From: Zizania palustris
Lineage: Eukaryota; Streptophyta; Magnoliopsida; Poales; Poaceae
DNA: 64,000 nucleotides
Reading direction: 5' to 3'
NCBI GenBank assembly: GCA_019279435.1
Contig: JAAALK010000081.1
Span: forward strand, 25,384,457 to 25,448,456
Part shown: positions 36,490-47,930 of the stretch, one piece after another
Layout: each line of letters begins with the position of its first letter
How positions within the stretch are numbered: the stretch's first letter is position 1
Notes under the pieces: model-generated
Seen by the model: only the letters and a program-made list of their open reading frames with translations
The model's database searches: none
What the model was told of the DNA's origin: nothing
Position numbers and translations under genes: made by a program

Positions 36490-38517
36490 GTGTACCTAAG
36501 AAAGGAGCTGAAGATACAAACAAAATAGCTTAGGATTTTTCAGTTTTGCTACAGTAGATTGCTACTTAAGGGAGTAAGGTCAATAAGTTTTTTAGAGACA
36601 GAGCAGAGAAATAATACCAGTAAGTATTTTCTTTGTCAATCTCTATCTCGATTATCAGATTGCGTTCCTGGAATTCTGGAACATAGAACAATTAGTATAA
36701 GTAACCTTGTCAGTGTAGGTGGGTTTGGGCACAGTGGCACACTGCAACTCACAACTGTATCTATGTCTCAAGAAGTTCATTAGCTCAGTGATGTTATTGG
36801 AGTATTTGATTACACATGCATGGCATCTTATTAATAAACAGGAACAAATGTGACACTGTGATGCATAACTTGTACTGTTAAGACAGGGTGACAAACTCAA
36901 TAACCAGCAATGTTAGTTGGCCGGGACTGTGCCTTACCTTAACCAGCCTTTTTCTGAACAAATTAATGCTCGATCATTGTGCAATACCACAAAGTCAATG
37001 AAGTATAAACTGCATCAAGGGTAAAATATTCGGGCTTATTATCTGCATTGGAAGGTACAAATAAATAATACAATGGTAGGTTGAGACCTGGAGAAAACAG
37101 GCAGCGTAGAAAGCTACCCCAGTTGGAAGCTGGATGTCTCTTTGCTCCCCAAAGGACAAAAGCTGACAACAACAATTGAAACAAACTACTTTTATTGTTC
37201 TTGGGCAGTCCCAAATTGTTGTCACCATGTGAGTTCTGGGTTAGAACTATGTTAGATAGTATCTTGGTGCTAGGCTTAGTTGCAGTTGATAAAACTTGAC
37301 AACTTTTACATCAGCAAATTTATACTATGGTTACTATGTAATGCATTAATATGCCATTGCCATTAATTATGAGCTGTCCAATCTTTCCTGGGACGAAATC
37401 AATATGAGCAGTTTCATCCTCATTTGCACTGTCATAGTGTACTAATTTACAAATATCTCCAGTGCATTGTGTATTTGTAAATTGTAACCTCCCTGGCCTT
37501 GGTTGAAAAGATGATATGCAGTATTCCCAGCTTGCAAACAAAAAGTTAAGTGCTGTATTATTTATTACTCTATGTGAACATATATAAATAAGGATCACAT
37601 CCAAAAGGGGTACTACAAATTGTCACATCTGTTCTAGTAATGAAGCTTAAAACAGATATAGGAATAACCTATATTTTTCATGTACCTCTTTTGAACAATA
37701 TTGGAAGGTAACAGAGTGGCACACAGGCATACAAACAGATACATAGATAGTTATGTGGAAAAAATGAATTGAGGGCTTCAACCATCTTTTCAAAAAAGAC
37801 AAATTCTCATAAATGGATATTCCGCAATAAGCAAAACAGCCTCCATAAACAAACAGATTTGCATGCTAGCAACCACAAAAACCCATTGTCTGTTCTTGAC
37901 GCTACACAGCTCCTTTTGGTAACTGTAGTACTGTACTGACCTCGTTATGATCTGGAGAATAAGGTTGATGGCTTGATGCTGTACTCCAAGCTAAGGGAAT
38001 CATATATACTGGTGGTTAGTGCTTGGCGATCCATCATTCACATCATTGGCTAGTTTGAATAAATACTCCTGAATTGACTAGTTTGAATAAATATTACTCA
38101 ACCCTTCCAGTTGAATCAAACAAGCTCTTAAAATTACCTTTGGAGGAGATTTTCACAATTTCTCTTGCATCTAATGTAATGGCAATATGGCATATGTTCA
38201 GAGCACTAATTTTGAGCCATATGCCAATTAACCGGATGGCACCAGACACATGTATACTACTACCACCTTGTCAGTCACTTCAAAGTAAATACTAGTCATT
38301 TCGACTAGAAGAACCGCTGTCTTGGTCCTGAAAAGTTTCAGCTTGCAATGCCTCTAGAGTCTAGATTGACCAGTTTCTTAGGGTTCTTTGTTGGTATTCA
38401 TTAAAATTTGTTCCTGGGTAACACGTCAGCAATCAAAGAAGATCTATGTTTTTCCTCAAATCAAATTGATTGTATCAGTATGTGACTTTAGCATCAGAAC
38501 TTCAGTGCAGAGTTAAC
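36490..38517. other. Spacer between convergent genes, no gene seen
   Basis: Holds the 3' untranslated parts of the carboxypeptidase gene (plus) and the PPR gene (minus). The small open frames (36655-36900, 37320-37604, 38074-38295) lack protein character. Confidence 0.55.
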
Positions 38518-40011
38518 TCAGTACAAGTCAGCATGCTCATCTTCAAAATCTGAATTTGCCATATCGTCCAGTAACCGATTTAATACCCAAATCATTCTTC
38601 TCCTTACATTACGCGGGATGCTCCCTTGGTAGAAAGCAATAGCTCTTCCCTTCACATCGACCCAGCTGCACCCAGGTGTCTTCACCATGCCCAGTTCTCT
38701 CATCCTTGATCTCAACCCGGCAACATCATCAGACAGACCAATTGTGTCATAAATGCCACAGAGAGTAACATAATTACTAGCATTGCTTTCTTCTAACTCA
38801 AATAGCCTATAAGCTGCAATCTCTCCAACATCAAGGTTATTATGCATAGCACATGCAGATAGCAAAGCTCCCCACACACTAGCACAAGGTTCCATAGGCA
38901 TCTTCCTTATAAGTTCAATAGCTTCTTCAATGGCTCCAGCACGCCCAAAGAGGTCAACCATACATGCATAGTGCTCAGCTGTCGGCTGGACACCATGAAC
39001 CTTAATCATCGTCTCAAAGATCTTCCGCCCCTCAGTCACAAGCCCAGAATGGGTGCAACTGGACAGAACTGATGTGAATGTGATCTGATTTGGCTTCACT
39101 CCTTGAGACAACATCTCCTTGTAAACCCTCAAGGCATGTTCCCCCTTGCCATGAATACCATAGCAATTTATCATTGTAGACCAGCTGACCACATTCTTCT
39201 CCTGCATGCCCGAAAACACCTCCTGCGATACATTGACACGTCCGCACTTTGCATACATGTCGATCAATGCATTCCCCACTGCAGTATCCGAATCAAACGC
39301 AAGGAACCTCACCATCCTACCATGGATTTCCCTACCCTTCAGGAGCTCCCCTTCCTTCGCACAGATATTCAGCACGCTGGGTACAGCCCGTGGATCTCTT
39401 GACATGTTCATCGCCTCGACCTGAGCTCTGCTGAAAATCTCAAAGGCTTCTACTGCCCTACCGGCCCTGGCAAACCCTGTAACCATGCAGTTCCAAACGA
39501 CAGCATCCCTTTCCGGCATCTGGTCGAACACCCTCACAGCATCGTCCAAGAGACCAGCCTTGGCATACATGTCCAGAAGTGCGCCGGCCACAAAGACGTT
39601 AGCCAACAAGCCGAGCCGGACGGAAAAGCCGTGGAGCGCGGCGCCAAGCAGCGCGTCCGGGAGCTCAGCGCACGCACGGAGCGCGGCGGGGACGGCGTAG
39701 CGGTCAGGGAGGAGCCCCGCTGCGAGGAGGCGACCGAAGAGCTCCATCGCCGCCAGGGGAGGAGACGCGGCGAGGAGCACGTTGTACGCGTGCATGGACG
39801 GCGACCGCATTCCGTCGAACACCGCGCGTGCGCGCTCCCGCTCGCAACAGCGGCAGTAGAGCAGGACGAGGTCGGACTCCACGGTAGCGTCCGGAAGCCA
39901 TCCGCCCACCACTGCTCGCGCGTGCGCCTGCGCGCCCGGTTGGACCGCCCCGGCCGCCGCGCATCGCCGGAGGAGCACCGACAAACGTCCGGCCGCGGGT
40001 CGCGGCGCCAT
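38518..40011 (-). CDS. Pentatricopeptide repeat protein, PLS subfamily with E domain
   Basis: A single intronless frame of 497 codons from the ATG at 40011. It shows tandem 31-36-residue PPR motifs of the P, L and S kinds (for example VAGALLDMYAKAGLLDDAVR, AVVWNCMVTGFARAGRAVEA, VGNALIDMYAKCGRVNVSQE, VSWSTMINCYGIHGKGEHAL, HYACMVDLFGRAGAIEEAIE), then an E/E+ region from VWGALLSACAMHNN to about WVDVKGRAIAFY. There is no DYW domain. Such proteins bind organelle RNA base by base and help C-to-U editing, usually with a partner supplying the deaminase. The frame stays open upstream to 40167, with ATGs at 40065 and 40167; the upstream part overlaps GGCCCA promoter boxes, so 40011 or 40065 is likelier. 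Which organelle is unclear. Confidence 0.9.
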   Translation of the reverse strand: MAPRPAAGRLSVLLRRCAAAGAVQPGAQAHARAVVGGWLPDATVESDLVLLYCRCCERERARAVFDGMRSPSMHAYNVLLAASPPLAAMELFGRLLAAGLLPDRYAVPAALRACAELPDALLGAALHGFSVRLGLLANVFVAGALLDMYAKAGLLDDAVRVFDQMPERDAVVWNCMVTGFARAGRAVEAFEIFSRAQVEAMNMSRDPRAVPSVLNICAKEGELLKGREIHGRMVRFLAFDSDTAVGNALIDMYAKCGRVNVSQEVFSGMQEKNVVSWSTMINCYGIHGKGEHALRVYKEMLSQGVKPNQITFTSVLSSCTHSGLVTEGRKIFETMIKVHGVQPTAEHYACMVDLFGRAGAIEEAIELIRKMPMEPCASVWGALLSACAMHNNLDVGEIAAYRLFELEESNASNYVTLCGIYDTIGLSDDVAGLRSRMRELGMVKTPGCSWVDVKGRAIAFYQGSIPRNVRRRMIWVLNRLLDDMANSDFEDEHADLY

Positions 40012-40126
40012 CTCGACGCCCGCCTCTTCCCTCCAAAAAAAAAACCGACTTCTCCCGCCTCCCATCACACATTCACCCTCCCAAAGCCCGACCCGGCCCA
40101 ACTCGTTCCAGACTAAACAAATCTTT

Positions 40127-40247
40127 AGAGGCCCAATTATCCTAAATGGGCCGTAAATCCGGCCCAATTTAGTTGTCAGTTACGTGCGGGAATTTAGTCC
40201 CACCTCGGCGGCTTAGGTGGATGCCGAGTGGTGAAAGGCTATAAAAA
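40127..40247 (+). promoter_or_regulatory. Plant snRNA-type promoter (MSP, USE and TATA)
   Basis: GTCCCACCTCG at 40197-40207 matches the plant upstream sequence element RTCCCACATCG at 10 of 11 positions. TATAAAAA follows at 40240-40247, leaving 32 bases between them. This is about the spacing of polymerase II-type plant snRNA genes; polymerase III types have about ten fewer. Upstream lie GGCCCA boxes (about 40131, 40148 and 40161), which fit the monocot-specific promoter element RGCCCR. The same boxes can also serve the divergent PPR gene. Confidence 0.6.
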
Positions 40248-40269
40248 CGCGAGTTGGTGCCACGTCTAA

Positions 40270-40420
40270 GGCATGATCCTTCAGGCAGTTAAAGGGATAT
40301 GATGAGTGGTAAAATCTCGCGAATTTTGATGCGAGTGGGGTGTCCGCCCCACCTAAGCCTGTTACGACAACAGGGCGCGCCCATGATTTACCGGTCTGAT
40401 CCCGAATTCAAATCTTTCAC
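40270..40420 (+). ncRNA. Candidate box C/D-like small RNA
   Basis: About 25-30 bases after the TATA box a structured stretch begins. Box C ATGATGA (40299-40305, exact RUGAUGA) and box D CTGA (40396-40399) are closed by a short outer stem, GGGA (40294-40297) with TCCC (40400-40403). Inside, GGTAAAATC (40308) pairs with GATTTACC (40385), enclosing three hairpins: CTCGC/GCGAG, GTGGGG/CCCCAC and CCTGTT/AACAGG. The 5' end can also fold as ATCCTT/AAGGGAT, which competes with the outer stem. It does not match the U1, U2, U4, U5, U6, U11, U12 or U3 sequences I recall. It is either an unusual independently transcribed snoRNA or an unrecognised RNA class. Ends are estimates. Confidence 0.5.
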
Positions 40421-41493
40421 CCTAGTTTTGGTTCTTCCAATTAAAAAGGGTCTTCGTGTATTTTTGAATTAGAATTTTCGTTTCTTCTTTGAGGAGAATT
40501 TGCTTTGTTTTGTTAGTTTGATCTGGCTTCTTTTGTTTTCACATTTTGTTTGTTTGGGTTTGGGTAGAATTTGCCTTACATTGGATTTCCGTATCAGTTG
40601 TGCTTTATTTTTTCATTTTTTTGCTACTGGTATAGGTGTAGTGGTACAAATCAAGTACTGGATTTGCTATGCCGGATTGGTTCCTTGGAGTACGCGTATG
40701 AATATAACACGGCATCAACGAAAACCTGGTTCAAACGTGTGCTTGGTCGCTGTTTATAATTGTTTCTGTGTGTCATGAGGCGACTGTACATTTGTTTTGG
40801 GGATACGCAAGTTTTTAACTGTTAATTCTCGACAGGATTCATCCTTTGATTCCTGTTCAATTTGGTAAGCTAAGATGGCTTTGATTAGGTGTGGGCAAAA
40901 AAAACTTAGACCGAAAACCGAACATGAAAAACCCGATTGAATGATATTATTCTATAAAATAGATTTATGATATCTAATCGTTGACTTATATATGTGATGA
41001 TGAAACTTGATATTTGCATAATCTCTTTGTTAAAACAGCAATTTATAACTGAAATGCCATTGATTATTTATCAATCATTATAAATATATGTAATAATTTC
41101 AATGGATACATTGTCACCTAATGTAATAATTCAGCCTATTGGCTGTATTGGTTTACCGAAACTAAATTAAAATTCCTGGACTAACCAAAATAACATTTTT
41201 TCCTCAATCCACACAAATTTTAGTTAGACATGTTTGATTGTTTAGTTCTGTGATCAAAATAGAACTACGCCAAATATGTGAAAATACGCCAAACATTTTT
41301 ACCTTTTGAATCCATGCTCATTGACACAAATGGTTGTACAAAAATGATATCATAATTAAGGACTTGAGAGCTGCAAATAATCAATTTTTTCTTCAAATAT
41401 TATCTACTACAGAACTATTGTCTGTCAACTTCAAGGTAAATATTTTCTATAGGTGTCATGTCCTTATTGAACTAACAGTATTCTTTAAAGGCA
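40421..41493. other. Intergenic spacer, no gene seen
   Basis: T-rich sequence after the candidate RNA. From about 40890 (GTGTGGGCAAAAAAAACTTA) it looks like a degraded hAT-type MITE, but paired ends were not found. Open frames here are low-complexity. Confidence 0.4.
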
Positions 41494-44400
41494 TTATCAA
41501 CCATGGTTGTCACGGCGCCCCGGCGAAACCAGTTGCCAGGGGGCCGACTGGACGTCTAGGCGCCTAGGCGGGCGCCTAGGCGTCGCTTAGGCGACCAATT
41601 AAATTCAGCACACAACCACACATAGTTCATACTTCATAGCACAATTAAATTCGCCTAGGCATACTCCATAGTTCATACTTCATAGTTCATAGCACACAAC
41701 CACACATGCAAAATAAAGTTTCACACAATTCACACAAGTCCATAGCAAGCAAACAAAGTAAAGGTTCAAACTTCAAAGTTCAAACAAGCAATGAAACTCT
41801 CCTAATGGTTCTAATCAACATCAAACTCTATATCATCGTGGCCACTCTCATTGGCATTCCGTGGAGCACAATCTTGAGGACTAGATGGTGGTTGGCCAAA
41901 ATCATCTTCAATATCAAGGTCATCGGCCACATAGTGATCTTCATCATCTTCCTCTCCTCCAGATACTTGTTCTTCTTCAATAATCGAGGTAGAAGCTGGT
42001 ACACTTCGACGAGTACGAGCATACGTCCTAGTTATCCTAGGTGCCCGAAGTGATTCACTTGCACCGATGGCTTCATCAACATGAGACCAAAAGAGATCAT
42101 CTCCAGGATGGACTTCATCATTTCCCATCAAGTGAACCCATTCATTGTCCCATTGGAACTCTTCTAAAATCAATGGGTTGAAATTTGTTCCTTCAACCTG
42201 CATCTTTCTAAACCTTTCCGCCTTTCCGCAATCTTCATGTTGTATTGAATATAAACCAAGTCATTCAGTCTTTTGTGCTCCAAGCGATTCCTTTTCTTTG
42301 TATGGATGTACAAAGTAATTAATAGTTACTATTTACTAATATAACAATCTATGAATGAAAGACAAGTACTCAAGTAGACATGATTTGTAGTCGCTTACAA
42401 ATTCAAATATGCTCCAATTGCGCTCACAACCAGAAGCTGAACAACAAAGACCAATGATGCGTCTTGCAAAAGTTTGTAGCTCTCTACTTAGTCCACCAAA
42501 AGCACCCCACCAATCAACTACAGTAGTTGTACAAATATGTTAGAGCTAGAAGCCTAGAACACAGAATATAGTAAGAATAGTATAGGATTGTAGGTCTTAC
42601 GAGGGTTTTTGGTTTTTTGTTGCTTCACTGCCAATGGCTTTGCAAAGATCCCCTTGTGTTCTCATAGTCATCCGCTTGATTACTTATTTGTACAAGCAAG
42701 ACATCATCATCAAACATCAGAGTCTCAAGGACATCATTGAAGGCAACTCGGAGTCTAGAAGCCTCATTGTCATCTTCTTTGGAGATGTCAAAAAATTTAT
42801 TTGGATTCAAAAATAGTGCAGCCCCATGAAGTTTTTGCTCCATTTGATTCACCCACCTTGTATCTATGATGTCCAGTACCTTCTTTAGAACCCTAGGCTT
42901 GCTTTCAAGAGCGGTGCTTATCTTTTTTCTTGCTAGATACATAGCTGCAGCAATCTCTGGCATGGCAGGCTTCTCATCCCCATCAGCAATCCTCAAAGCA
43001 ATAAGCAAAGGTTGGGATGCTCTAATGCAATCCATTACGGTATTCCAGAACTGAGTGGAAATCACAATATCAGTAGCTTTCTTCCCAGCCTCCGTGAAAG
43101 CCAATTTGGACCTAGTCCAATCATCACTAAGAAAGAGCTTCCTCAAAGCATCCTTATGCTTCAATAGACTTTGCAAAGTTAGAAAAGCAGTGGCAAACCG
43201 AGTGGCTGCGGGTTTAACCAAATCTCTTCCTCCTATATGCTCCCTCATTGCATCAAGAAGTCTCCCATGCCTATAGATGAAGGTAGTCAACCGCTTGGCA
43301 TTGTTGATGCCCTTCTTGAAGTCCCTTATGTTTGCAATGTCCTCTAACATAAGGTCTAAACAATGTGCAACACAAGGTGTCCAAAAGATTTTAGGATACT
43401 TGTTCCTAATAATTGCACCAGCAAGCTTAAAGTTGGCCCCATTGTCAGTGACTATTTGAACTACATTATCCACACCCACATCAAGAATCCTCTTCTCAAG
43501 CATATCTGCCAGGACTTGTCCAGTTGCCACCTGGGAGGATGCATCTACAGACTCTAAGAAGAAGATCCCTTCAGGACAATTGACAAGGAAATTTATCAAG
43601 TGTCTCCTCCTCTTATCAGTCCATCCATCAGACATGATTGTGCAGCCATATTTTCTCCATGCAACCTCTAGCCCCTCTCTTATAGCTAAAACCTTTTTTT
43701 GCCTTGGCAAGTAATGGCACCCTTAGCTCATGGTAACTAGGAGGCTTGTACCCATGCCCATATTGTCCAACGGACTCCATCATAATCTCATAGCTCCTCG
43801 AATTAGCAGCATTGAATGGTATGCCACATTGATAAAAGAAGTTTGCAACATGCCTATCCACCCTCTCTTTTTCTTCCTTGGTTCTCATGCATTGCTCTAT
43901 GGATGTTTGGGCAGGTTGCTTTGAATGCCTTTCCTCAACCACCTCTTCTGGAGTATTCTTTAATATTGAAGCAACTGACTTTGTCACCTTAGGCACCGGT
44001 GTGAAACTAAGAGCAGCTGCCTTCCTTTTTGCCGCTGTCCCTGAACTTGGGATACTAGAAGACGCGACAGACGCCTTTGATGATGCAGCAGCTTGATTTT
44101 GATTGACCTCAACCTCCTGAACCTCATCATCTTCCTCATCATCATCTAAAATTATCTGGCTTGATCTTGTAGTTTTCTTCATGTACTCTTGCATCTCTCT
44201 CATTATTGTCGTGGTTGTTTTGCTACATGTTTGCACATCACCAAAACCAGCGGCAAGGTGTTGCTTCAACCTTTTGATACCTGAATGCATTTGCTTCCCA
44301 CATAAAGAACATTGCACCAAATCTTTGTTCGTCAAGTCCGGCCAAAATCCATACTTCCATCCAGGATCCTTCGACTTAGCCTTTCGCTTCGGATCCTTTG

Positions 44401-45094
44401 ATGGATCATATGCAACCTCCCCCTGTAGGGCACCACTACCTTCACCATCTGCCATTGTGCTGCTTGCCTTGCTAGTTGTTGCCTTCTCTGTTGCTGCCTA
44501 GTGCCTTCTCTGTTGCTGGCTTGCTGCCTGCTACACTACTGCTTGCCTTGCTGCCTTCTCTGTTGCTGCCTTCTCTGAATCTCTGTTGCTGCCTGCTACA
44601 CTGCTGCCTTCCCTGCTTGCTGCGGCAAGGGAGCACAGGGGAGACGGCCGGGCGGCCGGTGGCCGGGCGGCGCAACTGCGCAAGGGGAAGCAGCGCAACT
44701 GCGGAGATCTGGCGGCCGGCGGCGCAAACGAACCGGAGATCCGGCGGCCGGCGGCGCAAGGCACAGGAGCAGATCCGACAGGCGGTGGGCGGCGGCGCAA
44801 GGGACTGAGGCGTGAGGCGGCGGCGCAAGGGAAGCGGCGGCGCAAGGGAAGAGGAACCGAAAGTCGAAAGGGCCTGGGCACGCGGGCTTAGAAAATAGAC
44901 TCACAGACCCTAGGCACCCGCCCAGAGTCTCCTGGCGACCGCCTAGGCGCCATGGGCGACGCCTAGAATCTCCAGGCGGGCGCCTAACTCACCCAGGTGA
45001 GGCGATTCAGCCAGGCGTCCGGCGGTGACCGCCTGGACGCCTAGTCGGCGCCTAGGCGTCGCCTAGGCGACGCCGTGACAACAATGTTATCAAC
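41494..45094 (-). mobile_element. hAT transposon with 8-bp target duplication
   Basis: TTATCAAC occurs at 41494-41501 and 45087-45094. Inside are terminal inverted repeats: CATGGTTGTCACGGCG from 41502 and, reversed, CATTGTTGTCACGGCG ending at 45086. The element proper is 3,585 bases. Both subterminal regions (41540-41600 and 44930-45075) are packed with GGCGCCTAGGCG-type palindromic boxes, likely transposase binding sites. An 8-bp duplication, short terminal repeats and a BED-finger/hAT transposase on the minus strand place it in the hAT superfamily. Confidence 0.95.
41811..44455 (-). pseudogene. hAT transposase, frameshifted
   Basis: From the ATG at 44455 a minus-strand frame encodes a BED-type zinc finger (C-x2-C in VQCSLCGKQM, then H...C) and an acidic linker, and ends at 43628. 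The catalytic part continues in another frame (43710-42625), with SDGWTD, CVAHCLDLML and the VTDNGANF region. The switch lies in a run of eight A/T pairs near 43692-43699. A further exon-like piece with the hAT dimerisation motif CERNWS is at about 42532-42423, bounded by plausible splice sites, and an acidic tail lies at 42203-41811. A second frame conflict occurs near 42205. The enzyme would cut and join the element's ends; this copy looks inactive. Confidence 0.8.
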
Positions 45095-45498
45095 GCCGTT
45101 CCCACACATAGACAGTAGATAGCTTCTGGAATACACTATAGGCTGTCAAGCTTACGTAATAAGCTAAAGAGGTTGTTAGAAATTCTATTAGCAGATGGTT
45201 GTTAGGAGAAGAGAGCTAGTGGTTTGGTTATAAGAAGGGATGTAATGTTCAGATTGGAGGCAACAAAGAACAAATACCTCAATCTCTACCTCTCTTTCTC
45301 CTTCTTCCTCTAACCCCATTCTCTGGTCACCATTGGGCAACCAAGAGCTACTCCTGGCGCCACCACTCGTCGAAGCTACGATCTTCGTAGCAAAGGCGGT
45401 GCTGTCTTGGACCATAAGGTCCTTGACATTAAGGTGGTGGTAAGGCAACATACCCACATAATTAAGGATTATACTATAATTAGGATAGAATCAAAAGT
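45095..45498. other. Probable partial retroelement sequence, unresolved
   Basis: TGTTAGAAATTC at 45174 and GGTTATAAGAAGGGATG at 45230 look like the start and TATA region of a small LTR. No second end, primer site or coding part could be fixed. The minus-strand 89-codon frame at 45188-45457 has no family character that I recognise. Confidence 0.3.
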
Positions 45499-45690
45499 AC
45501 TCCCTCTTTTTTAACCTCTAAATGATAAGGCTACTTTTAACTTTTCACTTTATTCAAAAAAATTATAATTATACAAAAAGTAATAAAACAAATTATAAAA
45601 AAATAAATGATATTTCAAAACATTTTTGAATAAAATGAATGGTCAAATGTTGAGATAAAAATCAACTGTGTTATTTAAAAGTTTTGGGAG
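45499..45690. mobile_element. Stowaway-like MITE remnant
   Basis: It begins ACTCCCTCTTTTTTAACC and ends AAAAGTTTTGGGAG. The inner AATGGTCAAATGTTGAGATA resembles the element at 24429. The terminal match is imperfect. Confidence 0.55.
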
Positions 45691-46001
45691 CTATTACCCA
45701 CTTTCTATTGATGGCCCATAACATAAACCTAGCTATAGGCACAAACAGTCTCATCTTTTTTCTCACCCAAGTCACGTTGTGCTATAGATTACAAAATCTC
45801 TTGCCCTTCCAATGATGAGATAGAAAACGCAACTGACGAGTGTGTGCTCATCGTGCACTTCTATCACACAAAGAGGAAACATAAACAGAAAAAGTTGTCA
45901 TGAAACAAAGAGGGGGATTGAGACGTCACACCTTCCAAAGCCACTGCCCGGCCAACAAGCAACTCCATCCCTTCCTCGTTGAGCTAGTTGTGTGTTACTC
46001 C
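45691..46001. other. Intergenic, no gene seen
   Basis: No coding or repeat structure recognised. Confidence 0.5.
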
Positions 46002-46915
46002 CATTACAACAAACCAAGCAACTTTCGTCGGCTAAAGCTGATGAAAGTTAGGCCTTTTCTGATGGAAGAAGCAACTTTCGTTGGCAAAAACTTAATTTCT
46101 GTTGGCATCTAATCGATGGAAGTGTTTTGACGTGAAATAGTCGCTGACGGAAGTTAGGTAACTTCTGCCGGCTAGGCGTGGCCGATGGAAGTTATCAGGA
46201 CATTTTTCCATGTCAGCAAAAGTCCTTAACTTTTGTTGATCAAACGTGGGCCGATGGAAGGTAATGTCCATTAACTTTCGTCGGCTGATCGTAGTCGATG
46301 TAAGTTATTTGGATTTTTTTATTTTTCTAGTTCTCCTATTCACATGCATATCGAACAATAAAATCACAATTTCACATTTAATATTCAAAACATAATCACA
46401 CATTCATATACATAAACACATTCACATCAATAAACATTCACAATCACCTCCACATACACATTTACATCCATAAATCAATTCACATTCACATCCACAAATA
46501 CATTCACATGCATATAAACACATTCACATCCATAAACTATTCTCCTCCACATAAACAAGTTACGTTCAAATCCACAATATAAATAAGTCACATTTACATA
46601 TGTCGGGAACAAGTCACATTCACATCCACATAAACAACAAAATGTTCAAATCCATAAAAGAGACAAGCTAGTCATACTCACTAAACACCCTCATTTGGTT
46701 GGTTCTAGTTGTGGGCGTCGTCACTACCTCTTGAATCATCCACATTTGAAACCGAGTGTCCATCCTGATCGCAAGTACAGACAATCTAAAGCAATAGATA
46801 AAATTAGGGAAATATTATTAGCTAACGATCTAACTCAAATAACTATTTAAACACTAACTTAAATAACGACAAGAAGTACCTCAGCTGCAGGAAGGAGAAG
46901 CACCAACTAGAAAAT
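46002..46915 (-). mobile_element. CACTA-type transposon end fragment
   Basis: A degenerate CATTACAACAA terminus is followed by at least seven copies, in both orientations, of a box resembling ACTTTCGTCGGC / GCCGATGGAAGT (46020-46310). Such subterminal arrays are typical of grass CACTA elements. Then comes a run of CACATTCACATCCATAAA-like units (46340-46660) and sequence that may be transposase-gene remnant. The other end is not in the window. Orientation is a guess. Confidence 0.55.
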
Positions 46916-47930
46916 GTGAAGTGACAATGTTCTCTTGTCTTGCCAATGAGAATTTCTGCACTTCATGCATGAGCACATTGCGCTAGTTGTTTTCAAGTTT
47001 AAAAAAAGCGTTATGCGCTATGCGTGCGGTGGCCTACTGCATAGCGCTTAGGCGTTTTATGCTTAATTAAGCGGTGCTTAAGCGTTATTGACATAGTCAA
47101 CGAAAAGACAAATTTGCTGCAACAACTTACATGTCTCATAGAATTTTCTGCCAATAGCTTACATGTGCTACTCAATTGTATATATGTTCTAGTGTACCAG
47201 CATACGAGTATAATTTCAAATAGCAGTACTGCAGTAGTACTACAACAGTACTCTTAACAGTAGCAACTATGAGCTGGCAGCACATGATTGGTTGGCTCAG
47301 AGTACTTTACTTTTCTCCTCTCTTCTTCACTTTTCCCTCTCTTTCCTCTCTTCTTTCGCTTTTCCTGGGAGCAGACGCCCAATGTGCTTCCCTCTCTTCT
47401 CCCTCCTATCCACATGCTTTCGCCACCACCATAGAGCAGATCTGCCGTTGCCGCTGTTGAGCAGATACACAGGCTGACAGCTCTCCTTTCCCTCGAGGGC
47501 GGCGGTTGCAGCGGGGGTCGACGAGGGCTAGCGAGGGCGGCGGCTGCAGCGGGAGCCAGCAAGGGCGGCAGCTGCAGCGGGAGCCAGCGAGGGCGGCGGC
47601 TGCAGCGGTGAGTGTAAAGGGCGGCGGCTGCAGCCAGCGCATGGCGCAAAAGCACGCTGCAGCGGACGCTTTCTACCGCATTTGCGAACCCTGGTTGTTT
47701 TTTTCATAGCGAATGCATGATCAGCAAATTTCTCAGTGTTGATTACCCACTCTTTCGTGTGAGCTCCACTTTTGTTTCAACCACTATACATTACCGTCGG
47801 TTCTCAACTATTTAGAGACAAAACATTCATTCAATCGGGAATGTATCATAAGTACTAGTACTAGACGTTTATACATACCACGACCCTATGTCTATAGGAA
47901 AAGATATGTTCTAAACCTACCCAAGATAAC
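46916..47930. repeat. Degraded repeat with GC-rich minisatellite
   Basis: 46990-47100 and 47640-47715 contain AAGCGTTATGCGC- and GCGCAAAAGCACG-like sequence suggesting the two ends of an unidentified transposon. At 47500-47640 a unit of about 27 bases (GGCGGCGGCTGCAGCGGGAG and variants) repeats about five times. The open frames here follow from the repeat and are not genes. Confidence 0.4.

Noticed and set aside
39631..40116. 161-codon plus-strand frame opposite the PPR gene start
   Set aside because: Antisense shadow of the GC-rich PPR N-terminal coding region.
40270..40420. Reading the structured unit as plant telomerase RNA, U3 or a spliceosomal snRNA
   Set aside because: No CTAAACCCTA-type template was found, and the 5' end and core do not match U1, U2, U4, U5, U6, U11, U12 or U3 as known to me; the USE-TATA spacing is also not the polymerase III type.
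44460..44904. Several overlapping 100-codon frames near the right end of the hAT element
   Set aside because: Low-complexity leucine or arginine/proline translations of CTTGCTGCC-like repeats and GC-rich sequence; not conserved protein.
45188..45457. 89-codon minus-strand frame as a host gene
   Set aside because: No recognised family, no splice or promoter support, and LTR-like features in the same stretch.
46340..46660. CACATTC-type repeats as a CRISPR-like array
   Set aside because: Irregular short units without constant spacers, in a plant CACTA element context.
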